A stretch of 64,000 nt of DNA from Allobosea sp. WAO (GTDB lineage: Bacteria > Pseudomonadota > Alphaproteobacteria > Rhizobiales > Beijerinckiaceae). The stretch is taken from NCBI RefSeq assembly GCF_001509835.1, contig NZ_JXTJ01000006.1, positions 310,001 to 374,000 on the forward strand. Direction: 5' to 3'. Numbering within the stretch: position 1 is the stretch's first letter; each line of letters starts with the position of its first letter. Both the position numbers and the translations under genes were made by a program. Below are positions 54,722 to 63,008 of the stretch, piece after piece. The notes under the pieces were generated by a model that saw only the letters and a list, made by a program, of their open reading frames with translations, was not told the DNA's origin and made no database searches.

Positions 54722-56371
54722 TCAGAACAGCCGCGGACCGCGCGGGGCGGGGCCGCGGCTCGCCGGCGTCGGCTCGGCACCACGCGGACCGCCGCCGACC
54801 ACGACCTGCGTATTCTCCGCGATCTCGGCTGCGGGCACGATCTGCGTGAAGGCGCCGTCGCTCGGGCCGAGCCGCACCGCGACCGGCTTCGGCTGGCCAT
54901 TGCCGTCGAGCACATAGACGCGGCCGGGCGCGAAGTCCTGCGCCGTCGGGCGCCCCTCCTGCATCAGCGCCTCGAATTTGGCGCGGCGCTCGGGATCGAG
55001 CACGGCGGCGATCTTGCTGCGCATCTCCTCGCGCGCGGCGCGGAAGGCGGCGCGGCGCTCTTCCTCGGAGAGTCCGGCTGTCGGGCGCCGGCCTTCGCCA
55101 CGCCGCTCGGCGAAGATCGCGGCGATCGCCTGCTTCTGCTCCGGCGTCGGCTGCACCTCCTCCTCGATACGCTCGCGAAGGGCACCCGCGGCGCGGTTCC
55201 CGCCGCTGCGAGCGGCCGGCGCCTCGGCGGGGAGGGCGGTCGGACCGCCGAGCGGGCGGAAGCGCAGGGCGGCATTCGGAACGCGCAGCACGTCCTGCCG
55301 GTCGTCGGTCACGATCTGAACATTGGCGGTCATGCCCGGCAGCAGCGCGAGGTCACGGTTCTCGACCCGCACGACACCGGTATAGGTGACCACGTTCTGG
55401 ATGGTCTGGGCCCCCAGGCGCACCATCTCGACGCGTCCCTGGAAGCTGCGGTTCGGATAGGCGTTGACGCTGAACGATACGGTCTGGCCGGTCTTGAGGC
55501 GTCCGACATCGGCCTCGTCAATATTGGCGTAGATGTCGATGACGCGCAGATCCTGGGCGATCTGGAACAGCTCCGGCGCCGATAGCGAGGCGGCGACGGT
55601 CTGGCCGAGATTGACCTGGCGCTGCACGACGACGCCGTCGACGGGCGAGCGGATATCGGTGCGCTCGAGATCGATCAGGATGTCCTTCAGCTTGGCCTCG
55701 CGCTGGGAGATCAGCGCCTCGCCGGACTGGACCTGCCCCTCTGCGAGCGAGATATCGGCGTCGAGCCCAGCAATCTCGGCCTTGAGCGAGGCGATCTGGG
55801 CTTCGTTCGAGGCGAGCGTCGCGGTCTGGATCTCGACCTGGGTGCGGGCGCTGTCGAGGCCTTGCTGGGCGCCGGCGCCGCGCGTGAACAGCTCGTTCTG
55901 ACGGTCGAAGGTGCGCTTGGCATCGGTGAGCTGCGCCTTGGTGCGGTCGCGCTGGGCTTCCAGGTCCTTGACGGTGGAGTCGGCCTTGGTGCGCGCGACC
56001 TTGGCGCGCTCAAGCTGGGCACGCTTGACGACGAGATCGGCCTTGGCCTGGGAGAGGTCGGCGGCCGCGGCGTCGCGGCGGGTCTTGATCTGGTCGCTGT
56101 TCAGGCGGGCGACGATCTGGCCGGCCTTCACCTGCGAATTATAGTCGGCAAGGATCTCTACGACCTGGCCGGACAGCATCGAGCCGACGACCACGGTGGT
56201 GACCGGGGTCAGGGTGCCGGTGGCGCGGACGGAGGCGGTGATCTGGCCGCGGTCGATCGCGGCAGTACGGTAGGCGGCGTCGCTGGCGGCACCTCCTGTC
56301 GGCCGCAGCGCGAAGTAGCCGGCGGCGAGCGCTGCCGCTCCGACTCCGGCCCCGATTACCCAGACACGCAA
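54722..56371 (-). CDS. MacA-type periplasmic adaptor with Spy-like insertion
   Basis: 549 residues, long for the family (~370-400). An N-terminal membrane anchor (~3-22), a barrel-sandwich half with VGSMLSGQVVEILADYNSQVKAGQIVARL, a very long coiled-coil hairpin (~95-245), the second half TDIRSPVDGVVVQRQVNLGQTV, and the beta-barrel domain follow in order. An additional ~85-residue charged helical stretch (~400-485) with PTPEQKQAIAAIFAERR and LDPERRAKFEALMQEGR resembles Spy/CpxP proteins. It bridges the MacB permease to an outer-membrane channel, which is not encoded nearby. Confidence 0.9.
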   Translation of the reverse strand: MRVWVIGAGVGAAALAAGYFALRPTGGAASDAAYRTAAIDRGQITASVRATGTLTPVTTVVVGSMLSGQVVEILADYNSQVKAGQIVARLNSDQIKTRRDAAAADLSQAKADLVVKRAQLERAKVARTKADSTVKDLEAQRDRTKAQLTDAKRTFDRQNELFTRGAGAQQGLDSARTQVEIQTATLASNEAQIASLKAEIAGLDADISLAEGQVQSGEALISQREAKLKDILIDLERTDIRSPVDGVVVQRQVNLGQTVAASLSAPELFQIAQDLRVIDIYANIDEADVGRLKTGQTVSFSVNAYPNRSFQGRVEMVRLGAQTIQNVVTYTGVVRVENRDLALLPGMTANVQIVTDDRQDVLRVPNAALRFRPLGGPTALPAEAPAARSGGNRAAGALRERIEEEVQPTPEQKQAIAAIFAERRGEGRRPTAGLSEEERRAAFRAAREEMRSKIAAVLDPERRAKFEALMQEGRPTAQDFAPGRVYVLDGNGQPKPVAVRLGPSDGAFTQIVPAAEIAENTQVVVGGGPRGAEPTPASRGPAPRGPRLF

Positions 56372-56478
56372 GGTTCATCCTCCTCCGGCAGTGCAATCGC
56401 TCTGCCATAGCAGCAGCATGCCAGAAACGGGCGGCGCAGACGAGTTAACTCGCTGCAATGTTGGCGAAAGCCGCGGCT

Positions 56479-57267
56479 CTACGCCGTGCGGGCTTCCTGG
56501 GTCAGGGCAAGCAGGTCGCGCAGGGTCGTGATCGTCGAGCCATCGGCGACGCCATCAATCTTTTCAGGCCGCCAGTGACGCTGGAAGGCGGCGACGACGG
56601 CCTCGAAGCGCTCGTCATAGACCCCGTCCACCGAGACGCCGTAGCCGAGCATGGCGAACATCGCCTGCAGGGCCTCGACCGGCGGGCCGGCATCGCCGCG
56701 GGCGAAGAAACGGCCGCCCTTGATCGGCGCCGGCTCGACCCATGTGCCGACGCCGCCTTCGGCGAAGCGACGCCAGGGAAACTTCTCGCCGGGATCGATC
56801 TTGCGGCCGGGCGCGATGTCGGAGTGGGCGAGCACGCGCTCGGGCGCGATTTGCCAGCGTTCGCAGATATCGCGGCAGAGGTTCAGCGTCGCGGCGAGCT
56901 GTTCCTCCGGGAAGTCGGGGAGGCCGCCGGGATGGCCGGGATTGGCGATCTCGATGCCGATCGAGGCGGAGTTGAGATCGGTCTCGCCGGCCCAGTGCGA
57001 GGCGCCGGCATGCCAGGCGCGGCGCTCCTCGGGGACGAGCTGGAGAATGTGGCCGTTCTCGAAGACGAAGTAGTGGCAGGAAACCTGGGCGATCGGGTTG
57101 CACAGCCATTGCAGTGCCTCGCCGGTGTCGGGCATGCCGGTGTAGTGCAGGATCAGCGTGTCCGGGCGGCGATCGGTAGACCCGTCACGGAACTTGCGCT
57201 CGCCATGATTGGGCGAGGGGAAGACCTTGGCGGCGAAGCGGCTGTCGGGCTTGGTCGTGACGCTCAT
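56479..57267 (-). CDS. N-acetylmuramoyl-L-alanine amidase, AmiD type
   Basis: 262 residues. The amidase_2 domain (~35-165) has metal ligands His41 (LILHYTGM), His148 (VLAHSDIAPGRKIDPG) and Asp158, with Glu106 (IGIEI) near the active site. A C-terminal peptidoglycan-binding-like domain (~185-255) has ALQAMFAMLGYGVSVDG and VVAAFQRHWRP. No signal peptide is evident, so it may recycle cytoplasmic anhydro-muropeptides as AmpD does. It overlaps the djlA-like gene by 4 bp. Confidence 0.92.
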   Translation of the reverse strand: MSVTTKPDSRFAAKVFPSPNHGERKFRDGSTDRRPDTLILHYTGMPDTGEALQWLCNPIAQVSCHYFVFENGHILQLVPEERRAWHAGASHWAGETDLNSASIGIEIANPGHPGGLPDFPEEQLAATLNLCRDICERWQIAPERVLAHSDIAPGRKIDPGEKFPWRRFAEGGVGTWVEPAPIKGGRFFARGDAGPPVEALQAMFAMLGYGVSVDGVYDERFEAVVAAFQRHWRPEKIDGVADGSTITTLRDLLALTQEARTA

Positions 57268-58010
57268 GCCGGTGCCGCCAGGCGGCCAGCGAGGCCGCGC
57301 TCCTTCTGGATTGCATCCCAGGCGGCATTGATCGCGGCCAGCCGGCGCGTCGCGATGCAGATGGCCTCTTCGGGCAAACCGCGGGCGATCTCGCGATCGG
57401 GATGGTTCTCGACCACCAAGGCGCGATGCAGCTTGCGGATTTCGGCGTCGCTCATCTCGCGGTTGGCGCCGAGGACGAGATAGGGATCGTCGCGACGGCG
57501 GACATGGCGCGCCTCGATGCGGGCGAAGCCGGCCTCGTCGATGCCGAAGATCATCGCGACGTCGTGCAGATAGTCGTGCTCGCGCTCATGGATCGCGCCG
57601 TCGGCGGCAGCGATCAGGAAAAGCCCGTCGAGCACGTCCTCGAGCAGGGCCGGCTCCTCGCGAAAGCTCTCGGCGATCTGGCTGGCATAGGCCTCGAAGC
57701 CGGCGCTGGTCTGCTTGGCGAGGTCGAACAGGCGCTCGATATGACCCTGCTCGTCGGCCGGTACCGTGACGATGCGGCGGAAGGCTGCGACCTCGTCGCG
57801 CGTCACGACGCCGTCGGCGCGCGCCATCTTGGCGGCGAGTGCGACGAGGCCCGTGGTGAAGATGAGTTGCCGTGGCGCCGGACCGAAGGGCGCCCCCTCG
57901 CGGTCGACCAGGACATGGCCGGCAAGCGCGCCAACGAGTGCTCCGAGCGGCCCGCCGAGCGCAAAGCCGAGGCCTCCGCCCCCCAATGCGCCCCAGTGGA
58001 ATGATTTCAT
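57264..58010 (-). CDS. DjlA-like TerB/J-domain protein
   Basis: 248 residues. The N-terminal Gly-rich hydrophobic segment (WGALGGGGLGFALGGPLGALVGALAGHVL, ~7-35) may insert in the membrane. A TerB-like helical domain (~45-165) has LVALAAKMARADGVVTRDEV. A C-terminal J domain has DPYLVLGANREMSDAEIRKLHRALVVENHPD with the HPD motif. It would stimulate DnaK. It is coupled by 4-bp overlap to the amidase gene, an arrangement common in alphaproteobacteria. Confidence 0.92.
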   Translation of the reverse strand: MKSFHWGALGGGGLGFALGGPLGALVGALAGHVLVDREGAPFGPAPRQLIFTTGLVALAAKMARADGVVTRDEVAAFRRIVTVPADEQGHIERLFDLAKQTSAGFEAYASQIAESFREEPALLEDVLDGLFLIAAADGAIHEREHDYLHDVAMIFGIDEAGFARIEARHVRRRDDPYLVLGANREMSDAEIRKLHRALVVENHPDREIARGLPEEAICIATRRLAAINAAWDAIQKERGLAGRLAAPA

Positions 58011-58030
58011 CGTTCAACCCGTCCCGGTGC

Positions 58031-58110
58031 AGGACGCGAAACGGTGGGAACCGGTCTTCCGCATGAAGCTCGATCTAAAGCATCGTGCCGAAAAGCGATA
58101 TCCACTTTAT
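58031..58110. repeat. Dispersed intergenic repeat of the Hyphomicrobiales
   Basis: GGTGGGAACCGGTCTTCCGC, then AAGCATCGTGCCGAAAAGCG and ATATCCACTTT form a sequence much like the GTGGGAACCGGTTTTCCGC / AGCATCGTGCGGAAAAG elements found between genes in this order. A degenerate related stretch is seen at ~10003-10035 (reverse orientation, GGTGGGAGCCGGTTTTTT). No gene is seen in 58011-58234. Confidence 0.45.
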
Positions 58111-58234
58111 CGACGAAGGCCGGCGCTGCGACAAAGCGGCAGCAACAAGGCGATGGATCGCCAGTCGACGTCCGGCAGGACGCATGGCGATCCATCGGAT
58201 GAGAGGCGTTCAGGCCTGCTCGAAGGACACGCGC

Positions 58235-58525
58235 TCAGCGGCAGTAGAGCCGGCCGTAGCGGTCGCGGTAATAGCCATAGGGGCAGCCGTCGTAATAGCC
58301 GTCATCATAATAGGGCGATGTCGCCGATCCGATGATGGCGCCGCCCGCTGCGCCGATCAGGCCGCCGGCGACGGCGCCGCCCGCGCGGCCGGTGGCGAGA
58401 CCGCCGATCACGGCGCCGGTCGCTGCGCCGATCGCGGCGCCTCCACCGACGCGCTGCTCATGCGGCGTGCAGGCCGCGGCGCCCAGGGCGAGGCCGACGG
58501 CCGCGACTGCCAGCAATTTCTTCAT
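58235..58525 (-). CDS. Glycine-zipper lipoprotein
   Basis: 96 residues. The N-terminus MKKLLAVAAVGLALGAAAC is a lipoprotein signal with a lipobox-like ALGAAAC. The middle is a Gly-zipper (GGGAAIGAATGAVIGGLATG, then AGGAVAGGLIGAAGGAIIGSA), as in outer-membrane SlyB/YMGG-type proteins. The C-terminus is Tyr/Asp-rich (YYDDGYYDGCPYGYYRDRYGRLYCR). It is likely a small envelope lipoprotein. It is divergent from the lytic transglycosylase gene. Confidence 0.88.
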   Translation of the reverse strand: MKKLLAVAAVGLALGAAACTPHEQRVGGGAAIGAATGAVIGGLATGRAGGAVAGGLIGAAGGAIIGSATSPYYDDGYYDGCPYGYYRDRYGRLYCR

Positions 58526-58836
58526 CTCATTCCCCCGTCTCAGGTCGATCCAGCGCAGCAAGGCGTTTTCCGGTCTCGACTGGCCCATTGCGGCCGGCAA
58601 TTGCGGTCGCAATGCGGCAATGATTTGGCGCCTTGCCTTGACTGCGTCAACGCCGCCAGGGGCGAATCGTTCCGCACTCCAATACATGATGATTACTTTT
58701 GAATGATTTAGACAGTAATAATCATTTCGATACAGTATAATATAGATCTGCGAGCGAATCTGCCGGATTGTCGTCACATTCATCTTTCATTTGCCCCGCT
58801 GTTCAATCCGATCAACGCCACATGGGGCTCCCCAAT
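58526..58836. promoter_or_regulatory. AT-rich divergent promoter region with inverted repeat
   Basis: No gene in this 311-bp space. The part 58681-58750 is strikingly AT-rich for this genome. It holds an inverted repeat of two 12-bp arms with one mismatch (ATGATGATTACT at 58686-58697, AGTAATAATCAT at 58714-58725) and a perfect TATAAT at 58736-58741. It probably drives the lipoprotein, the lytic transglycosylase or both. Confidence 0.55.
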
Positions 58837-59490
58837 ATGAACCGGATCTATGGTAGCGGCTGCGCCGCCTTCGCGATTTGCCTAGGCCTACTGCAACCGG
58901 CTGCTGCCGAGATCAATGCCGAGACCGATGCCCGCGCTTTCATCGTGCGCGAGGCCGAGATCAGGCGGGCGAAGGAGGGAGGCGATACCGGTCAGCAGCA
59001 GGCGCGTCTCGCACCGGAAGGGGCTGCGGAATCCGGCTCTTCGGCGGCGCAGAAGCTCACCGGCAGGCCTGGCAAAGGCGAGAGACAGCGCCGCCAGCCG
59101 CTCGCGGCGCCGGCCGGCAGCGACAATCTTCGCTCTCTAGTCGCCCGCCATGCAGCCGCCAACGGCGTGCCGTTCTCGCTCGCCGATGCGGTGGTCCGCA
59201 TCGAGAGCCGCTACAACCCCCGTGCGGCTAATGCCGGCAATTACGGCCTGATGCAGATCCGCCACCAGACGGCGCGCGGCGTCGGCTATAGCGGTGGCGC
59301 GGCCGGGCTGCTCGATGCCGAGACCAATGCCCGTTACGGCATGAAGTACCTGGCGCAGGCCTATAGGCTCGCCGGCGGCGACACCTGCCGCACCGTGATG
59401 ATGTACCAGAGCGGCCACATGGCCAAGCGCATGAGCGGCGCGAACCGCACCTATTGCTCCAAGGTGCGCACCATCACCGCCAGCAACTGA
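58837..59490 (+). CDS. Lytic transglycosylase, SLT domain
   Basis: 217 residues with a Sec signal (cleavage near residue 24). A low-complexity charged linker (~45-95) precedes the SLT domain (~100-205): the catalytic Glu123 in VVRIESRYNPRA, GNYGLMQIRHQTARGVGY and DAETNARYGMKYLAQAY. It cleaves peptidoglycan glycan strands with anhydro product. ATG 58837 begins the signal; ATG 58822 would add five residues. Confidence 0.92.
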   Translation: MNRIYGSGCAAFAICLGLLQPAAAEINAETDARAFIVREAEIRRAKEGGDTGQQQARLAPEGAAESGSSAAQKLTGRPGKGERQRRQPLAAPAGSDNLRSLVARHAAANGVPFSLADAVVRIESRYNPRAANAGNYGLMQIRHQTARGVGYSGGAAGLLDAETNARYGMKYLAQAYRLAGGDTCRTVMMYQSGHMAKRMSGANRTYCSKVRTITASN

Positions 59491-59529
59491 GCCGGCGCTT
59501 GACGCCGGAGGCGCAAGAGCGCACAGGCG

Positions 59530-59928
59530 ATCCGCCAGTCGGTCGGACGGCCGCTCCCGCTTCGCGGGGGAGGAAAGTCCGGGCTCCACGGAAACACGGT
59601 GCCGGATAACGTCCGGCGGGGGCGACCCCAGGGAAAGCGCCACAGAGATCGAACCGCCCCAGGCCTCGGCCCGGGGTAAGGGTGAAAAGGTGCGGTAAGA
59701 GCGCACCGCGTACCCGGCAACGGGAACGGCATGGCAAGCCCCACCGGGAGCAAAACCAAATAGGGACGATGCTCTCCGTGCAAGCGGGGAGGGGCCTGTT
59801 TCCTGGCCTGGTCGTCCGGGTTGGTTGCTCGAGGCGCGCAGCAATGCGCGTCCCAGAGGAATGGCCGTCACGCCGCGGGAGAAATCCTCCGGCCATCCAG
59901 AACCCGGCTTACAGGCCGGCTGGCGCCC
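59530..59928 (+). ncRNA. rnpB: RNase P RNA (bacterial type A)
   Basis: Conserved core elements are in order: GAGGAAAGTCCGGGCTCC (59570-59587), a G-rich cruciform region with CAGGGAAAGCGCCACAGAGA (around 59631-59650), GGTAAGGGTGAAAAGGTGCGGTAAGAGCGCACCGC, and near the 3' end CCAGAACCCGGCTTACAGG (59897-59914). P1 pairs GCCAGTCGGTC (59534-59544) with GGCCGGCTGGC (59914-59924), allowing G-U. It is the catalytic RNA for tRNA 5' processing. Ends are approximate. Confidence 0.96.
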
Positions 59929-59941
59929 AAAACTTCGCAGC

Positions 59942-59976
59942 GAAAAGGGCCGGGAGCGATCCCGGCCCTTTCGTCG
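59942..59976. terminator. Terminator after rnpB, also usable by the convergent gene
   Basis: Stem AAAGGGCCGGGA / TCCCGGCCCTTT (59944-59955, 59960-59971) with a 4-base loop. The - strand reads into TTTTCG, the + strand into TTTCG. It lies between rnpB and the stop of the leftward metallo-hydrolase gene. Confidence 0.8.
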
Positions 59977-59987
59977 TCAAGGGGCCG

Positions 59988-60941
59988 TCAGAGCGTGTAG
60001 CTCCATTCTGCGGGGACGAAGCGGAAGGCCGCGCCATCCTTCAGCACCTTGCCGAAGCCGGGGAAGGGCATGTGCGCTCCACTGATCAGCAGCTGGTCCG
60101 CTGCCGCCATGTCGAGCACGCGCCGGCGCGAGGCTGCAGCCTGTGCGCCGTCGGCATCGAACACGAAGGCGACCTCAGGCCGGGCCGTCTGGATCACCGC
60201 ATTGTGGACGCAGTCGCCGACCAGCAGTGCCTGCTCGTTTCCGGAGGCGATGCGCAGCAGGCTATGGCCCGGCGTGTGGCCCGGCGCGTGCTCAAGGCTG
60301 AGGCCGGGGGCGATCTCGCCCGGCTTCACCTTGCGGGTGCGGGCGGCATAGGGGGCGAGCGTGTTGCGGGCCGAGGCGAAGAACTGTTTCATTGCGTCGG
60401 GAGCCTGATTGAGAATGCCGTCATCGTGCCAGAAGGCATGCTCGGTCTCGTTGATGATCACTTCGGCATTCGGGAAGCGCGCGGTCTTCTCCGCGGTGAT
60501 CAGGCCTTCGGCATGGTCGGGATGGGCGTGCGTCAGGATCACCGCGTCGATCTGCGCCGGCTCGATGCCTGCGGCGCGCAGATTGGCGTCGAGCCGGCCC
60601 ATGGTCGGGCCGAAGGCGGTGTTGGCGCCGGTGCCGGTGTCGAGCAGATAGGTCCTGTCCTTGGTGTTGACGACGAAGGCGTTGACCGAGGTCGGCAGCT
60701 TCTCGTCCTGGCCGGCATTGGCCAGCGCGCGGCGGACGGCGTCTGGGTCGCTGCTGATAAAGGCCTTGGCGTCGAGCGGAATGTAGCCGTCGAGGATTAC
60801 GGTTATCTCGATGTCGCCGAGCTTGCGGCGATAAATGCCCGCCACCTGTGTCGAGGCTTGCGGAGCCCCGGCGAGAGCGGGAAGGGCGGGCGCCAGTGCG
60901 GTTGCGGCGATGCCGGCGAGGAGATGGCGGCGGTCGATCAT
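59988..60941 (-). CDS. Tat-like exported MBL-fold metallo-hydrolase
   Basis: 317 residues. The N-terminus IDRRHLLAGIAATALAPALPALAGA is a Tat-like signal (RR-x-LL). The MBL motif THAHPDHAEGL has metal ligands His138, His140, Asp142 and His143. HAPGHTPGHSLL and a GDCVHN segment follow in the usual order. It resembles periplasmic quorum-quenching-like or alkylsulphatase-like hydrolases, but the substrate cannot be assigned. It is convergent with rnpB. Confidence 0.9.
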   Translation of the reverse strand: MIDRRHLLAGIAATALAPALPALAGAPQASTQVAGIYRRKLGDIEITVILDGYIPLDAKAFISSDPDAVRRALANAGQDEKLPTSVNAFVVNTKDRTYLLDTGTGANTAFGPTMGRLDANLRAAGIEPAQIDAVILTHAHPDHAEGLITAEKTARFPNAEVIINETEHAFWHDDGILNQAPDAMKQFFASARNTLAPYAARTRKVKPGEIAPGLSLEHAPGHTPGHSLLRIASGNEQALLVGDCVHNAVIQTARPEVAFVFDADGAQAAASRRRVLDMAAADQLLISGAHMPFPGFGKVLKDGAAFRFVPAEWSYTL

Positions 60942-61065
60942 GGTGTTTTCCAGAGGCTAGGGGCGAAGGGCTTCCGGAAACGATGCCCGCGCCTCGCGAC
61001 GTGGGACCTAATCGTCTCACGGCCGGGTCAAGGCCGGCCGTGAGGAGCAGATGGGTGGCGTTGCG

Positions 61066-61491
61066 TCAGGCCGCAACCGTCAGGTCGACCTGGATGTTGC
61101 CCCGGGTCGCGTCCGAATACGGGCAGACGATGTGAGCCTTCTGGACGAGGTCCTCGAGCTTGGCCTTCTCGATGCCGGGCGCCGCGATCGTCAGCTTGAC
61201 GGCGATGCCGAAACCCTTGCCGTCGTCGCGCGGACCGATGCCGACATCGGCGCTGACACGCGCATCATCCGGGATCTTCACGCCTTCCTTGCCGGCGGCG
61301 AATTTCAGCGCGCCGAGAAAGCAGGCCGAATAGCCCATGGCGAACAGCTGCTCGGGGTTGGTGCCGTCACCACCGCCGCCGCCGAGTTCCTTGGGCGTGT
61401 TGAGCACGAGCTTGACGTTGCCGGTGTCGGTCGCGGCCTGGCCTTCGCGGCCGCCCGTCGCGGAACCATGGGCGGTGTAGAGGATCTTCAT
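61066..61491 (-). CDS. ohr: Organic hydroperoxide resistance protein Ohr
   Basis: 141 residues, OsmC fold. The two catalytic Cys are present: Cys57 (GYSACFLGAL) and Cys123 (AHIVCPYSDATRGNI), as is Glu47 (NPEQLFA). It reduces fatty-acid and other organic hydroperoxides with lipoyl thiols. It is divergent from ohrR, with two palindromes between them that are likely OhrR operators. Confidence 0.95.
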   Translation of the reverse strand: MKILYTAHGSATGGREGQAATDTGNVKLVLNTPKELGGGGGDGTNPEQLFAMGYSACFLGALKFAAGKEGVKIPDDARVSADVGIGPRDDGKGFGIAVKLTIAAPGIEKAKLEDLVQKAHIVCPYSDATRGNIQVDLTVAA

Positions 61492-61534
61492 CGCTGCTCT
61501 CCTTGCTGGGCGGTCGTCCGCCGTGGTCGATGTG

Positions 61535-61568
61535 AATTAGATTGTGTGCAATCTAATTGTTCGCAATT
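61535..61568. promoter_or_regulatory. Two overlapping OhrR-type operator palindromes
   Basis: A perfect palindrome AATTAGATTG-TGTG-CAATCTAATT lies at 61535-61558. A second, AATTG-TTCG-CAATT, lies at 61555-61568, sharing four bases with the first. The centres are 15 bp apart. The AATTG/CAATT half-sites resemble known OhrR boxes. They lie between ohr and ohrR. Confidence 0.8.
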
Positions 61569-61687
61569 CAAATTCCCGTGAACAGGCAGCGCGCGACGCG
61601 ATGACGGAGTATCTTGCCCATGACAGGGAGACTGTTTCGTCGGCGGGTTGTTCCCGGTCGGATCGCTTTCCTGGTCGAGGAGCCATG

Positions 61688-62176
61688 ATGCGCGCAACTG
61701 ACGGCAAGGCCATGACGAAGGATGCGAAGGCGCAATCGGTGCGCGGGCTCGACGAGCAGATCTGCTTTGCGGTTTATTCGGCCGCCCATGCCTTCAACCG
61801 GGCCTATCGGCCGTTCCTCGCCGAGCTCGGGCTGACCTATCCGCAATATGTGGTCATGCTCGTGCTCTGGGAGCAGGACGGCCAGAGCGTGAAGGCGATC
61901 GGCGAGCGGCTGATGCTCGATTCCGGCACGCTGACGCCATTGCTCAAGCGCCTCGAAGGGAATGGCCTGATCCTGCGCAAGCGCGGCCGGGAAGATGAGC
62001 GGCAGGTGCTGGTCGACCTGACCGAGGCGGGCCGTGTCCTGCACGAGAAGGCGGGGCGCTCGGTCAATCCGGTGCCCTGCGCAGTCGAGGAAAGTGGCGT
62101 CCCGCCGGCCCGCTTGCTGGAAGAGGTCCGGGCCCTGCGAGAGGCCTTGCTGCGCCGCGCGGCTGCGGAAGATTAG
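61688..62176 (+). CDS. ohrR: OhrR, MarR-type peroxide-sensing repressor
   Basis: 162 residues, MarR fold. The peroxide-sensing Cys26 is in LDEQICFAVYSAAHAF. The winged HTH has QSVKAIGERLMLDSGTLTPLLKRLEGNGLI and KRGREDERQVLVDLTEAG. A second Cys (NPVPCAVEESG) near the C-terminus could give the two-Cys disulphide mechanism. The start at 61688 has GAGGAG at 61677-61682; 61685 and 61712 are alternatives. Confidence 0.94.
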   Translation: MRATDGKAMTKDAKAQSVRGLDEQICFAVYSAAHAFNRAYRPFLAELGLTYPQYVVMLVLWEQDGQSVKAIGERLMLDSGTLTPLLKRLEGNGLILRKRGREDERQVLVDLTEAGRVLHEKAGRSVNPVPCAVEESGVPPARLLEEVRALREALLRRAAAED

Positions 62177-62549
62177 GTCCGGCCCAGCGGGGCCGATCGC
62201 CTCAAAAATTTTTCTTCGCGGGCAGGCAGTGTGAAGCGGCCAGGACATGCCGCGGCGCTTGCGCTCGCGCGCTGGAAATCGACGTTTTTACGGATAGTTA
62301 ACCTTAACGGGCTGTGATGTTTCTAGGCCGGCGCAGGGTCGCGTCTGGCCCCCTGAATCCGTTGACGCCCATAATATCCCATGGTATCCCAAATCATCCC
62401 GTCGAAACCGACAGGCAAGCGACAGGTCAGGGTCCGTGTGCCGCGCGGATTCAGGCCAAGGGCTTCGCTTTGTCGGGTTCGACGGGAGTATCAGCGGTCG
62501 GCTCTGACCGGCCTGCTCCGCACCGTGGAAACTTGGCCGGGAGGCGGCG
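62177..62549 (+). promoter_or_regulatory. mra promoter region with TGGG boxes
   Basis: No gene is seen in these 373 bp before mraZ. Read on the - strand, 62366-62401 holds CGGGA, TGGGA, TGGGA and TGGGC, each exactly 10 bp apart. This matches the MraZ box layout (TGGGN repeats with 5-base spacers). The orientation is opposite to the mra genes. An AT-rich stretch (TTTTTACGGATAGTTAACC, 62285-62303) upstream may be a promoter. Confidence 0.65.
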
Positions 62550-63008
62550 TTGACGGACCGCTTCGTCTCCCATTTCACCAACAAGCTGGACGCCAAGGGC
62601 AGGGTCTCGATCCCTGCGACCTTTCGCGCCGTGCTGGCGAAAGACGGCTACGAGGGGCTCTACGTCCATCCGGCGCTCGACCAGGCCAGTCTCGACTGCG
62701 GCGGCCATGCGCTGCGCGCGACGATCGACGATATTCTCTCGCGCTTCTCGCCCTTCTCGGAGGAGTGGGATTCGCTATCCACGGCGCTGAACGGAACCTC
62801 GGAAGTGTTGAAGGTCGACCCGGAGGGGCGCATCGTGCTGAGCGAGGCGCTGAAGGCCCATGCCGGCATCGGCGACGCCGTCGCCTTCGTCGGGCAGGGG
62901 CACAAATTCCAGATCTGGGAGCCGGAGCGCTTCAAGGCCCATCTCGACCAGGCGCGGGCGAAGCTGCGGGACGTCAGGCGCGCGCTCGGCGCGACGGTGG
63001 CCTCGTGA
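62550..63008 (+). CDS. mraZ: Transcriptional regulator MraZ
   Basis: 152 residues from TTG 62550 with GGGAGG upstream. Two SpoVT-AbrB-like repeats: [21 protein letters not shown] and [21 protein letters not shown], then [18 protein letters not shown]. It represses the division/cell-wall cluster in other bacteria. Its stop overlaps the rsmH start (GTGA). Confidence 0.94.
   Translation: MTDRFVSHFTNKLDAKGRVSIPATFRAVLAKDGYEGLYVHPALDQASLDCGGHALRATIDDILSRFSPFSEEWDSLSTALNGTSEVLKVDPEGRIVLSEALKAHAGIGDAVAFVGQGHKFQIWEPERFKAHLDQARAKLRDVRRALGATVAS

Noticed and set aside
59682..61043. A + strand frame running from the RNase P RNA through the metallo-hydrolase region
   Set aside because: It covers half of rnpB and is antisense to a protein with an intact HxHxDH motif.
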